DNA from: Aquitalea magnusonii
Lineage (GTDB): Bacteria; Pseudomonadota; Gammaproteobacteria; Burkholderiales; Chromobacteriaceae
Assembly (NCBI RefSeq): GCF_003202035.1
Contig: NZ_QJKC01000004.1
Coordinates: 217,461-281,460, forward strand
Reading direction: 5' to 3'
Length of the DNA stretch: 64,000 nt
Position 1 is the stretch's first letter. Each line of letters opens with the position of its first letter. Under the pieces are notes generated by a model, which saw only the letters and a program-made list of their open reading frames with translations, was not told where the DNA came from and made no database searches. Below are positions 18,017 to 25,946 of the stretch, in pieces. The translations under genes and the position numbers were made by a program.

Positions 18017-18675
18017 TGCGGCTCGCCCAGTGCGTAGCCAATACCGCGCTGGGTGCGGATAAAGCCAGCCCCCAGTTTTTTGCGCAGGTGATGGACGTAC
18101 ACCTCCACGGCATTGCTTTCCAGCTCCTGCCCCCAGCCGTAAAGCTTTTCTTCGATCAGCTCGCGCGACAGCACCCGTCCCTTGCTGGACAGCAACAGCT
18201 CCAGCAAGGCCAGCTCACGCGCCGTCAGTTCCAGAGCCTTGTCCTCCAGCCAGGCGGTACGGGCCACCGGATCAAAGCTCACCGCACCATGCACCAGCCG
18301 GCTCACACTCTGGCCATGGCGCCGCCGAATCAGCGCCCGCAAGCGTGCCGCCACTTCGCTCAAGGCAAACGGCTTGACCAGATAGTCATCCGCGCCGGCA
18401 TCCAGCCCTTGCAGGCGCTCGTCCAATGTATCGCGCGCGGTCAGCACCAGTACCGGCACATCCTGCCCGGCCTGACGCCAGGCGGCGAGGATGTCCATGC
18501 CGTCCATGCCCGGCAGACCCAGGTCCAGCACCACGGCATCAAATGGAGCCGCCGACAGCGCGGCCAGCCCTTCCCGCCCCTGGCGAAACCAGTCGACAAC
18601 AAAGCCCAGCTGTCCCAGCCCCATTTTCAGGCCATCACCAATCAGCGGATCATCCTCCACCACCAATATGCGCAT
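18013..18675 (-). CDS. OmpR-family response regulator (QseB/PmrA type)
   Basis: 220 aa. The receiver domain has EDD at 7-9, phospho-acceptor D51 ([12 protein letters not shown]) and K101 (YLVKPF). A winged-helix DNA-binding domain follows ([30 protein letters not shown]). QseB and PmrA proteins bind direct repeats of a TTAA-centred hexamer spaced by five bases, and one such site lies upstream of this operon at 19661-19677, suggesting autoregulation. AAGGA lies seven bases before ATG 18675. It overlaps the kinase gene as ATGA and follows the cytochrome gene by two bases. Confidence 0.88.
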   Translation of the reverse strand: MRILVVEDDPLIGDGLKMGLGQLGFVVDWFRQGREGLAALSAAPFDAVVLDLGLPGMDGMDILAAWRQAGQDVPVLVLTARDTLDERLQGLDAGADDYLVKPFALSEVAARLRALIRRRHGQSVSRLVHGAVSFDPVARTAWLEDKALELTARELALLELLLSSKGRVLSRELIEEKLYGWGQELESNAVEVYVHHLRKKLGAGFIRTQRGIGYALGEPQ

Positions 18676-18677
18676 GT

Positions 18678-19253
18678 TTATTTCCTTGCCTCGACTCCGG
18701 CCCTGGCCTGCTCCACGCCGCGCTGTGGCACGGGTTTGATGCCAGTCACCATGGCCTTGATCAGATTGATGCCACCCAGTCGGCTCATCACCAGTGCCGC
18801 CAGCACATGCAGGCCGACACTGCCGATCAGGATATTGGCCAGCGCGCCATGCAGTGCCTGCATGCCATCGTCCCCCCAGAAAGCATCGCTGCCCAGCAGG
18901 TAGCCGGTGACAGCCAATCCCAGCACCAGCGCCATCAGCCACAACATCATCAAGGCGCCCAGCGGATTATGCCCGGCATGGGCATCCAGCCGGCCCTGGC
19001 GCAGGTCTTGCCAGTGTGCCCGCAAGCGGCGCGGCGTAGGAAAGAAATCAGCAAAGCGGGCAGGCCTGCTACCGACAAAGCCCCACACCACCCGCGACAG
19101 CACCAGCCCCGCAGCCAGATAGCCAGCCCAGCGATGGGGGCCTTCGCCATCTTCCAGCACAAAATAATTGCCCAGCACACAGGCCGCCAGCGTCCAGTGG
19201 AACACCCGGACAAAACGGTCCCACACCTTGATTCCCTGGGTATTGTCAGCCAT
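18678..19253 (-). CDS. Cytochrome b561-family membrane protein
   Basis: 191 aa with four hydrophobic segments (about 20-38, 48-66, 105-130, 148-170). Candidate haem-binding His residues are in [24 protein letters not shown] and GLHVLAAL, the pattern of b-type cytochromes that pass electrons between quinol and a periplasmic partner. AAGGAAATG precedes ATG 19253. It sits between a PepSY protein and a two-component system, an arrangement common in betaproteobacteria, so the regulator may control this electron-transfer unit. The physiological donor is unknown. Confidence 0.85.
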   Translation of the reverse strand: MADNTQGIKVWDRFVRVFHWTLAACVLGNYFVLEDGEGPHRWAGYLAAGLVLSRVVWGFVGSRPARFADFFPTPRRLRAHWQDLRQGRLDAHAGHNPLGALMMLWLMALVLGLAVTGYLLGSDAFWGDDGMQALHGALANILIGSVGLHVLAALVMSRLGGINLIKAMVTGIKPVPQRGVEQARAGVEARK

Positions 19254-19308
19254 CAATCCATTTCCTTTCAGCCAACAAGCCGGCCGGGAGTCCCCGGCCT
19301 GCAACACC

Positions 19309-19578
19309 TTATTGCTGTACTTCGCTCTTCACCGGCTTGCCGGTCTTGGTGTCGAAGTAGATTTCCACCTTCTTGTCATTCTTGTTCTTGCCATAGATTT
19401 CATAGCACTGGCCGCTCACCTTGAACTTGTCGATCTTGTAGCCCTGAGCTTCCAGCTGTTTCTTGAAATCTTCCTGCTTGATCCACTCACTCCTGGGGTG
19501 GGTTTCACACTTGGCAGAAGCCCATACGGCAGGGGCGGCAAAGGCAGCACACAGGGCGGGCAGCAGCAGTTTGTTCAT
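19309..19578 (-). CDS. Secreted PepSY-domain protein
   Basis: 89 aa. A Sec signal peptide covers about residues 1-20 (cleavage near AVWASA). The mature part has the small PepSY pattern FKKQLEAQGYKIDKFKVSGQCYEIYGKNKN followed by VEIYFDTKTGKPV, and two Cys (C24 and a later one) that could pair. It would act in the periplasm, perhaps as a ligand-binding or regulatory partner of the downstream cytochrome or sensor kinase. GGAGAGTCGAGAA precedes ATG 19578. It is the first gene of the PepSY-cytochrome-regulator-kinase operon. Confidence 0.8.
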   Translation of the reverse strand: MNKLLLPALCAAFAAPAVWASAKCETHPRSEWIKQEDFKKQLEAQGYKIDKFKVSGQCYEIYGKNKNDKKVEIYFDTKTGKPVKSEVQQ

Positions 19579-19619
19579 TTCTCGACTCTCCAGGATTAAA
19601 CCGGTTCATTCCGGCGACA

Positions 19620-19657
19620 GGGCCCATTAAAACGGGTAGGGCCCATTAAAACGGGTA
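19620..19657. repeat. Perfect 19-bp tandem direct repeat in a promoter region
   Basis: GGGCCCATTAAAACGGGTA occurs at 19620-19638 and again, directly abutting, at 19639-19657. It lies between the PmrA-type box and the PepSY start. On the minus strand each unit carries TTTTAAT, a possible -10 element, so the repeat may duplicate a promoter core. Confidence 0.85.
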
Positions 19658-19660
19658 TCG

Positions 19661-19677
19661 CTTAAATGCCGCTTAAA
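19661..19677 (-). promoter_or_regulatory. PmrA/QseB-type direct-repeat box
   Basis: On the minus strand TTTAAG-CGGCA-TTTAAG matches the YTTAAK-N5-YTTAAK direct repeat bound by PmrA/QseB-like regulators. It lies 83 bases upstream of the PepSY gene, the first gene of the operon that encodes such a regulator. Confidence 0.6.
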
Positions 19678-19790
19678 CAGCCGATCTCTGGCATTGCGCA
19701 TTGCGTCATGCGTCCGTCACCAAAGCCACATCGCGCTGTCATCTGCACCATGCAGCATGACGCGGTACAACACGGCAGAACGGACCCGAC

Positions 19791-20738
19791 ATGCAGCCCG
19801 ACACCGCCTCCACCAGCAGCCGCCACTATCGCTCCATCTGGATTTCCGATGTACATCTGGGCACCTCCGGCTGCCGCGCCGACCATCTGCTCGACTTCCT
19901 CAAGCACAACGAATCCGACTACCTCTATCTGGTGGGCGATATCGTCGACGGCTGGCAACTGAAAAAGTCCTGGTACTGGAAGCAAAGCCACAACGATGTG
20001 GTGCAAAAAGTGCTGCGCAAGGCGCGCAAGGGCTGTCAGGTCGTCTATGTGCCGGGCAATCACGACGAAGCCGCCCGCCACTATGTGGGGCTGGACTTCG
20101 GAGGCATCGCCATCCGCCGCGAGGCCGAGCACACCACCGCCGATGGCAAGCGCCTGCTGATCATCCACGGCGACGAATTCGACGGCGTCATCCAGCACAT
20201 CAAGTGGCTGGCCTATGTCGGCGACTCGCTCTACACCGTCATTCTGGAACTGAACCGTGGCTTCAACTGGCTGCGCAAGCAGCTGGGCATGCCGTACTGG
20301 TCGCTGTCGCAATATCTCAAGCACAAGGTAAAAAACGCGGTCAACTTCATAAGCGACTTCGAGAAGATCCTTGCCGGCGAAGCCCGCCGCCGCGACTACG
20401 ACGGCGTGATTTGCGGCCACATCCACAAGGCCGAAGTGCGCGAGATCGACGGCATCCTGTACGGCAACAGCGGCGACTGGGTGGAAAGCCTGTCGGCCCT
20501 GGTCGAACACGCCGATGGCCGGCTGGAAGTGGTGTACTGGACCGAATTGCAATCCGCCCCCGAACCCACCCGCCGCAAAAACAAGCAAAGCCCCGGCGTG
20601 ACACCGCCCCCCGCCGGCCAGGCAGCCGCCACCCAACCCTCCTGGCTGCCGCAACCGGCCACACCGGCCATGCTGACGCAGGCAGACACCACTGCCCAAC
20701 TGTCCGACCCCACCCAGGAGACACCATGCGCATCCTGA
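19791..20738 (+). CDS. UDP-2,3-diacylglucosamine diphosphatase-like metallophosphoesterase
   Basis: 315 aa. Calcineurin-like metal motifs appear in order: SDVHLG (about residues 19-24), VGDIVDGW (48-55), GNHDE (93-97), HGDEFD and GHIHKAE. This is the arrangement of LpxH-like enzymes, which split UDP-2,3-diacylglucosamine in lipid A synthesis. The last 60 residues are a Pro/Ala/Gln-rich tail that looks disordered and is not part of the fold. The gene overlaps the downstream glycosyltransferase gene by 13 bases, and the pair probably acts on an envelope glycolipid. It may be a paralogue rather than the essential LpxH. Confidence 0.75.
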   Translation: MQPDTASTSSRHYRSIWISDVHLGTSGCRADHLLDFLKHNESDYLYLVGDIVDGWQLKKSWYWKQSHNDVVQKVLRKARKGCQVVYVPGNHDEAARHYVGLDFGGIAIRREAEHTTADGKRLLIIHGDEFDGVIQHIKWLAYVGDSLYTVILELNRGFNWLRKQLGMPYWSLSQYLKHKVKNAVNFISDFEKILAGEARRRDYDGVICGHIHKAEVREIDGILYGNSGDWVESLSALVEHADGRLEVVYWTELQSAPEPTRRKNKQSPGVTPPPAGQAAATQPSWLPQPATPAMLTQADTTAQLSDPTQETPCAS

Positions 20739-21763
20739 TCGTCACTGACGCCTGGAAACCGCAAGTCAACGGCGTAGTCCGTACCCTTACCGAAACCAGC
20801 CGCGAGCTGACCCAGTTCGGCCATCAGGTGGACATGATCACGCCGCTGGAATTCAAGACCCTGCCCTGCCCCACCTATCCCGACATCCGCCTGTCCATCC
20901 TGCCCTACCGCCAGGTAGCACGACGGATTGCCGAACTGGCGCCACACGCCATCCATATCGCCACCGAAGGCCCGCTGGGACTGGCGGCACGCCGCTACTG
21001 CCTGCGCCACAAACTGGCCTTCACCACTGCTTATCACACACGCTTTCCGGAATACATCGCCGCCCGCACCCGCCTGCCGCTGTCCATCAGCTATGCCTGG
21101 ATGCGGCACTTCCACAATGCCGGTGCCGCCACCATGGTGCCCACCCAGTCCATTGCCGATGACCTGCGCGCCCGCGGTTTTACCAAGGTGGTGTTATGGA
21201 GTCGCGGCGTGGATACCAACCTGTTCACTCCCGGCGAACGCGACCGGCTGGATGAAAGCACGGCCCCGCGCTTTGTCTATATCGGGCGGGTCGCGGTGGA
21301 AAAGAACATCGAAGCCTTCCTCAAGCTCGACCTGCCGGGCAGCAAATGGGTGGTGGGCGATGGCCCGCTGATGGCCCGCCTGCAACGTGAATATCCTGAA
21401 GTCCACTTTGCCGGCGTATTTCCGCAAAACGAACTGGCGCGCTTCTACCGCGCCGCAGACGTGTTTGTCTTCCCCAGCCTGACCGACACCTTTGGCCTGG
21501 TGCTGCTGGAGGCCATGGCCTGCGGCACGCCGGTCGCGGCCTATCCGGTGGCCGGACCACTGGATGTGGTGGGTGACAGCGGTGCGGGCGTGCTCGCCGA
21601 CGATCTGCGCCAGGCCTGCCTGGATGCAATGAACATCGACCGCAGCCATGTGCGCCGGGTGGCCGAAGGATTTTCCTGGGCAGCTGCCGCACGCCAGTTC
21701 GAACAACACTTGCATCCCAATCCGCCAGAGCGCATCGCCATCCTCAAACCACAGGCAGGTTGA
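20726..21763 (+). CDS. Glycosyltransferase family 4 (MgtA-like)
   Basis: 345 aa. The N-terminal Rossmann domain starts MRILIVTDAWKPQVNGVVRT, the usual opening of GT4 mannosyl/glucosyltransferases. The C-terminal domain has FVYIGRVAVEKNIEAFL and the donor-binding FVFPSLTDTFGLVLLEAMACG with its paired Glu residues. It should transfer a sugar from a nucleotide donor to a membrane acceptor. AGGAG precedes ATG 20726. The open frame extends in phase to 19694, but that upstream part is out-of-frame sequence of the phosphoesterase gene and is not coding here. Confidence 0.82.
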   Translation: MRILIVTDAWKPQVNGVVRTLTETSRELTQFGHQVDMITPLEFKTLPCPTYPDIRLSILPYRQVARRIAELAPHAIHIATEGPLGLAARRYCLRHKLAFTTAYHTRFPEYIAARTRLPLSISYAWMRHFHNAGAATMVPTQSIADDLRARGFTKVVLWSRGVDTNLFTPGERDRLDESTAPRFVYIGRVAVEKNIEAFLKLDLPGSKWVVGDGPLMARLQREYPEVHFAGVFPQNELARFYRAADVFVFPSLTDTFGLVLLEAMACGTPVAAYPVAGPLDVVGDSGAGVLADDLRQACLDAMNIDRSHVRRVAEGFSWAAAARQFEQHLHPNPPERIAILKPQAG

Positions 21764-21872
21764 GGCCGCCAGCAGCGCTGGCGTTGCAAAATGGTCGCAG
21801 CGCCCATGGCAACAGGGACAAGACTTCAGCACATTGCCATGGCCGCGGCCTGCAGCGCGCTACAAAAAAAAC

Positions 21873-21900
21873 TTGAGTCCGGCCAGCACCGGCCTATACT
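21873..21900 (+). promoter_or_regulatory. Sigma-70-type promoter
   Basis: TTGAGT (21873-21878), a 16-base spacer that contains GGCC twice, and TATACT (21895-21900). This is the best -35/-10 pair in the 21764-22420 gap and reads into a region with no recognised gene. Confidence 0.55.
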
Positions 21901-21930
21901 GAAATCATTCAGTAACAGGGAGGGTTTGGG

Positions 21931-22002
21931 ATGAGTCATTGGCCGGATTCCGACAACCTTGTTCAACCTTGTGTTCAGAACCCATCGCCTTCTCAGGTTT
22001 GA
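21931..22002 (+). CDS. Putative 23-residue peptide
   Basis: ATG at 21931 is preceded by GGGAGGG at seven bases, a strong ribosome binding site, about 30 bases after the predicted promoter. The peptide starts MSHWPDSDNLVQP and contains one Trp and one Cys. I do not recognise it. Promoter plus ribosome binding site is the only support. Confidence 0.3.
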   Translation: MSHWPDSDNLVQPCVQNPSPSQV

Positions 22003-22386
22003 TGGCGGCTGCTTCAGCGTAGCCGGGAGCACTCCCAGCGTCCATCACGGATGCATCAACGACAGGTCGTCGGTAAGCCAGACACGAAACAACAGACTTT
22101 GCTTGAGCTTGATGAGTTAGCCGGGGCTGGAAAGCCCTTATCCGCCACCCTAACAGGCAGCGATCATGATGTTACCGCCCGCACAGCCAAGGGCATGGTT
22201 CACGTAATATCAGTGCTTTACGACTTATCTGGTGCTGTGCATACAGCCTGTTCTTTGGTAATGACCTGTTCGCGGTTTTGCAGAACATCGTTGGCAAACA
22301 TGTTCGCCGCGGCTCGGGTTGCAGTCTTGTATGTAATGTTTGCGTTATCCCGCAAAACCTTCTGAAACATGCAGTGACACACCTCG

Positions 22387-22414
22387 GAGGGCGGCCAGTC
22401 AAGCCGCCCTCTTT
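22387..22414 (+). terminator. GC-rich hairpin with short T run
   Basis: GAGGGCGGC (22387-22395), seven-base loop, GCCGCCCTC (22403-22411), TTT. The T run points to plus-strand transcription, but the hairpin also lies seven bases beyond the stop of the minus-strand dehydrogenase gene and may act on both strands. Confidence 0.5.
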
Positions 22415-22420
22415 CACATT

Positions 22421-23431
22421 CTAGTCCTGCTGCTGCCTGATGCGCTCAATCACCACCCGTGCCAGATGCTGGGTCGTCACCCCGGGCGACATCACGTCAG
22501 GCGTGGCAATGCCATCCAGCAATGTGGCCCGTACTGCCTGCTCGATACGCAGCGCCAGTTCCGGCCGCTGCCACCAGACCCGCAGCAACATGGCCACACT
22601 GAGAATGGCCGCCAGCGGATTGGCAATGCCCTGGCCGGCGATGTCCGGGGCCGAACCATGCACGGGCTCGGCAATCGCCGCCGCCACACCCAGATTCAAT
22701 GAAGGCGCCAGACCCAGCCCGCCACCGAATGCCGCCGCCAGATCCGACAGAATATCGCCATACAGATTGGGTGCCAGCAGCATGTCGAAGCTTTCCGGCG
22801 CCTGTGCCAGACGCAAGGCAGCGGTATCCACCAGCATTTCGTCCACCGCGATTTCCGGAAAGTCCCGTGCCACTTCGCGTGCACAGTCGCGGAACAGGCC
22901 ATCGGTGCGTGGCAGGATATTGGCCTTGTGAATGATGGTGATGCGCTGGCGGCCAGCATTGCGCGCCAGTTCGAATGCGCTACGCGCCACCCGCAGGGAT
23001 GCCTTGCGGGTAATGCGCTTGATGGCCACCGCCACTTCACCATCAGACTGCTCATCCCCCACATAGAGGTCTTCGGTATTTTCACGCACGATGATCAGAT
23101 CAATGCCGTTACGGCTGCTGGCCAGCGGCAAACTGAGCGTGGGGCGGATATTGGCATGGCAACCCAGTTCGCGGCGCAATTGCACAATGGGCGAGCGATA
23201 GCCCTCCACCAGTTGCATGGGCGAGCTGACGGCACCAAAAAACACTGCCCCGCATTCACGGGCAGCGGCCAGGGTGCGCTCAGGCAGCGCCTTGCCATTG
23301 CGGCAGAACTCTTCCCAGCCCGCATCGGCAAATACCAGCTGCAAGCCAGGCAGCACGGCTTGCAGCACCCCGACCGCCACCGGCACCACTTCATGACCGA
23401 TCCCGTCTCCGGGAATCACACACAGCTTCAT
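22421..23431 (-). CDS. Isocitrate/isopropylmalate dehydrogenase-family protein
   Basis: 336 aa. The nucleotide-binding start KLCVIPGDGIGHEV, the substrate-contact segment VRENTEDLYVG, and the metal and NAD motifs NLYGDILSDLAAAFGGGLG and EPVHGSAPDIAGQGIANP are all present. The family decarboxylates 2-hydroxy-3-carboxy acids: isocitrate, homoisocitrate, isopropylmalate or tartrate. No leu genes are adjacent, so a stand-alone isocitrate, homoisocitrate or tartrate-type enzyme is more likely than LeuB. GCGGAG precedes ATG 23431. The in-frame extension to 23590 looks non-coding. Confidence 0.75.
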   Translation of the reverse strand: MKLCVIPGDGIGHEVVPVAVGVLQAVLPGLQLVFADAGWEEFCRNGKALPERTLAAARECGAVFFGAVSSPMQLVEGYRSPIVQLRRELGCHANIRPTLSLPLASSRNGIDLIIVRENTEDLYVGDEQSDGEVAVAIKRITRKASLRVARSAFELARNAGRQRITIIHKANILPRTDGLFRDCAREVARDFPEIAVDEMLVDTAALRLAQAPESFDMLLAPNLYGDILSDLAAAFGGGLGLAPSLNLGVAAAIAEPVHGSAPDIAGQGIANPLAAILSVAMLLRVWWQRPELALRIEQAVRATLLDGIATPDVMSPGVTTQHLARVVIERIRQQQD

Positions 23432-23599
23432 TGCACGCTCCGCTTTTTGTCTGCAGAACAGCAGATTGTACTCGCCAGAACTGCAAGCGCCCAAAAATAA
23501 TGACAAAAGAATGGCGACGGGATTTGGCTTGGTACACTGTCGGACAACAGCAACCAGGCCAATACCTTTATGCACTAGCGCAGCGTGCAATACAATTTG

Positions 23600-23613
23600 C
23601 TGATCTAAATCAA
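23600..23613. promoter_or_regulatory. FNR/ANR-like box
   Basis: CTGATCTAAATCAA differs from the FNR consensus TTGAT-N4-ATCAA at one position. It lies about 170 bases upstream of the minus-strand dehydrogenase and 280 bases before fpr. The distance to either start is long, so its target is uncertain. The gap 23432-23894 holds no gene that I can support. Confidence 0.35.
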
Positions 23614-23812
23614 TCAGTGATTAAGAACAATCAGGAATAAACACAGCGGAAAGAAATCGTTAGGGCTAGCCCATGCTTTAAGGTAACATCCTGTTCCAGT
23701 TGACTTTCCCCGCCAGGCCGCATGCCTTGTACGCCACAGGCAGTGACCAGGCCTGGCAGCGCGGCGATTTGATCATTATGTACAATGACATAGTGAGAAC
23801 GGCTAGCAATGT

Positions 23813-23842
23813 TTAGTCAAGCGGACCCGAAAAGGGTAAAAT
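23813..23842 (+). promoter_or_regulatory. Possible fpr promoter
   Basis: TTAGTC (23813-23818) and TAAAAT (23837-23842) with an 18-base spacer, about 50 bases upstream of the fpr start. The -35 match is weak. Confidence 0.3.
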
Positions 23843-23894
23843 CGCGGCAACCACTCATTCCTTGATTTCTTTTGGATAGCGAGCAGCAATTTAT

Positions 23895-24677
23895 ATGTCC
23901 TCCCCCAATCTGACCGCTGAAAAGGTCTTGTCGGTTCACCACTGGAACGACACCCTGTTCACCTTCACCTGCACCCGCGATGCCGGTCTGCGCTTCATCA
24001 ACGGCCAATTTGTCATGATCGGCCTGGAAGTGAACGGCAAGCCGCTGATGCGCGCCTACTCCATTGTCAGCTCCAATTACGAAGAGCATCTGGAGTTTTA
24101 CAGCATCAAGGTACAAGACGGCCCGCTGACCTCGCGCCTGCAACACCTGCAGGTTGGTGATACCGTGATGATCAGCAAGAAGCCCACCGGCACTCTGGTG
24201 CAAGACAACCTGCTGCCGGGCAAAAACCTGTATCTGCTGTCTACCGGTACTGGCCTGGCACCGTTCATGTCCATCATCAAGGACCCGGAAGTTTACGAGC
24301 GCTACGACAAGGTCATTCTGACCCACGGCGTACGCTGGGTCAGCGAACTGGGCTATCACGACTACATCACCAATGAACTGCCGGAAAACGAGTTCTTCGG
24401 CGATATCGTCAAAGAAAAGCTGATCTACTATCCGACCGTGACCCGCGAACCCTTCCGCAACCAGGGCCGCCTGACCGATCTGATCACCAGTGGCAAGATG
24501 TGCGCCGATATCGGCCTGCCGCAACTGAATCCGGAAAACGACCGCGTGCTGATCTGCGGTAGCCCGTCCATGCTGCACGACCTGTGCGAAATCCTGAATG
24601 GCCTCGGCTTCAAGGAATCCCCGCGCATGGGCGAGCCGGGCGACTACGCCATCGAACGCGCCTTCGTGGAAAAGTGA
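23895..24677 (+). CDS. fpr: Ferredoxin/flavodoxin-NADP+ reductase
   Basis: 260 aa, the length of bacterial subclass I Fpr. The FAD motif RAYSIVSS (53-60) and the NADP motif STGTGLAPFMS (116-126) are intact. The C terminus ERAFVEK ends in the conserved aromatic-plus-short-tail style of Azotobacter-type reductases. It exchanges electrons between NADPH and ferredoxin or flavodoxin in the cytosol and commonly serves oxidative-stress or Fe-S repair functions. It is monocistronic, followed by a strong terminator. Confidence 0.92.
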   Translation: MSSPNLTAEKVLSVHHWNDTLFTFTCTRDAGLRFINGQFVMIGLEVNGKPLMRAYSIVSSNYEEHLEFYSIKVQDGPLTSRLQHLQVGDTVMISKKPTGTLVQDNLLPGKNLYLLSTGTGLAPFMSIIKDPEVYERYDKVILTHGVRWVSELGYHDYITNELPENEFFGDIVKEKLIYYPTVTREPFRNQGRLTDLITSGKMCADIGLPQLNPENDRVLICGSPSMLHDLCEILNGLGFKESPRMGEPGDYAIERAFVEK

Positions 24678-24703
24678 TCTGATTTTTCACTGACCACAGA
24701 CAA

Positions 24704-24733
24704 AACGCCATCCAGCAGGATGGCGTTTTTATT
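24704..24733 (+). terminator. Rho-independent terminator of fpr
   Basis: AACGCCATCC (24704-24713), loop AGCA, GGATGGCGTT (24718-24727), continuing into a T-rich tail. Confidence 0.9.
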
Positions 24734-24779
24734 TGCCTGTATTCCAACGATGTCGGCTACAGACGGAAACAACAGATGC

Positions 24780-24803
24780 AAAAAGGGAGGCCGAAGCCTC
24801 CCT
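24780..24803 (-). terminator. Rho-independent terminator of the repeat-protein gene
   Basis: On the minus strand GGGAGGC-TTCG-GCCTCCC is followed by T5. It lies 33 bases after the repeat-protein stop. Confidence 0.85.
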
Positions 24804-24835
24804 TTACTTATTGCGAGCCAGACGCTGACGTCTGA

Positions 24836-25810
24836 TTAGTTTGCTGCGGAAGCCGGAGCGGCTTTCTTGGCAGCGTGCTTTTTAGCGTGGTGTTTTTTGG
24901 CAGCGTGCTTCTTGGCCGGAGCGGAAGCGTCAGCAGCCTGGGCTTTCTGAGCGGAAGCTTCTACTTTCTTGGCAGCGTGCTTTTTAGCGTGGTGCTTTTT
25001 GGCAGCGTGCTTCTTGGCCGGAGCGGAAGCGTCAGCAGCTTGGGCTTTCTGAGCGGAAGCTTCTACTTTCTTGGCAGCGTGCTTTTTAGCGTGGTGCTTT
25101 TTGGCAGCCTTTTTAGCCGGAGCGGAAGCGTCAGCAGCCTGGGCTTTCTGAGCGGAAGCTTCTACTTTCTTGGCAGCGTGCTTTTTAGCGTGGTGCTTTT
25201 TGGCAGCCTTTTTAGCCGGAGCGGAAGCGTCAGCAGCCTGGGCTTTCTGAGCGGAAGCTTCTACTTTCTTGGCAGCGTGCTTTTTAGCGTGGTGCTTTTT
25301 GGCAGCCTTTTTAGCCGGAGCGGAAGCATCAGCAGCCTGGGCTTTCTGAGCGGAAGCGTCTACTTTCTTGGCAGCGTGCTTTTTGGCGTGGTGCTTTTTG
25401 GCAGCCTTTTTAGCCGGAGCGGAAGCGTCAGCAGCCTGGGCTTTCTGAGCGGAAGCGTCTACTTTCTTGGCAGCATGCTTTTTAGCATGATGCTTTTTCA
25501 TAGCCTTTTTAGCCGGTGCGGAAGCGTCAGCAGCCTGGGCTTTCTGAGCGGAAGCATCTACCTTCTTGGCAGCATGCTTTTTGGCGTGGTGCTTTTTCAC
25601 AGCCTTTTTAGCCGGGACGGAAGCGTCAGCAGCCTGGGCTTTCTGAGCAGAAGCTTCTACTTTCTTTTCGCCCTTCTTGGCGTGGTGAATCTTGGCAGCT
25701 TTGGCTTTCGGTGCGGAAGCAGCCGGAGCAGAAGCGTTGGTGGCGGCGAAACCAGCAGCGGAGCTCAGACCGAAGGCGGCAGACAAAACGAGCAGGGTCA
25801 GTTTTTTCAT
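24836..25810 (-). CDS. Exported Lys/Ala/His-rich tandem-repeat protein
   Basis: 324 aa. A Sec signal peptide ([22 protein letters not shown]) is followed by a short lead-in and eight tandem repeats of 33-34 residues (51-316). Each unit contains [16 protein letters not shown] and [12 protein letters not shown]. The mature protein is extremely basic with evenly spaced His pairs. Low-complexity histone-like proteins bind polyanions, and the His clusters could bind metal, but the export signal argues against a nucleoid role. I cannot assign a function. GGAGAACGCAAC precedes ATG 25810. The antisense strand is open throughout because of the repeat codon pattern and is not considered coding. Confidence 0.8.
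   Translation of the reverse strand: MKKLTLLVLSAAFGLSSAAGFAATNASAPAASAPKAKAAKIHHAKKGEKKVEASAQKAQAADASVPAKKAVKKHHAKKHAAKKVDASAQKAQAADASAPAKKAMKKHHAKKHAAKKVDASAQKAQAADASAPAKKAAKKHHAKKHAAKKVDASAQKAQAADASAPAKKAAKKHHAKKHAAKKVEASAQKAQAADASAPAKKAAKKHHAKKHAAKKVEASAQKAQAADASAPAKKAAKKHHAKKHAAKKVEASAQKAQAADASAPAKKHAAKKHHAKKHAAKKVEASAQKAQAADASAPAKKHAAKKHHAKKHAAKKAAPASAAN
24863..25660 (-). repeat. Eight in-frame tandem repeats of 99-102 bp
   Basis: Six units encode 33 residues and the last two (gene 3' side) encode 34 because of an added His codon. Units differ mainly by Asp or Glu at position 2 and by the residue after PAKKA. Near-identity of neighbouring units implies recent slippage or recombination. 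Confidence 0.9.
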
Positions 25811-25946
25811 GTTGCGTTCTCCAATATCAAGTGGGGAGTGTTCTTTCCGAGACACCGCAGCGGTGTTTCCATGAGTCGTATCCTAGCCCTGCCCGTCAAG
25901 CCCGTCTGTGAGTGCTATGTAAGCCCGTGTAACGCTAAGTACAAAA

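Larger units (their letters stand above)
21907..22414 (+). other. Possible small transcript of about 510 nt
   Basis: The region runs from the promoter above to a hairpin with a short T run at 22387-22414. It contains a 23-codon frame (next entry). It also contains a stem in which GTTAG and CTAAC enclose GGGCT-GGAA-AGCCC near 22117-22160. On the minus strand, 22218-22370 reads as a 50-codon frame with helical-looking composition but a weak ribosome binding site. I recognise neither frame. The segment could be a structured RNA, a leader or a decayed gene. Confidence 0.3.

Noticed and set aside
19694..20725. Long N-terminal extension of the GT4 glycosyltransferase
   Set aside because: The extension is Arg/Pro-rich out-of-frame sequence of the phosphoesterase gene. 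AGGAG and the family-typical MRILIVTDAW start are at 20726.
24863..25660. Regular repeats suggesting a CRISPR array
   Set aside because: Units are contiguous, 99-102 bp, nearly identical along their whole length and in frame. There are no unique spacers and no cas genes.
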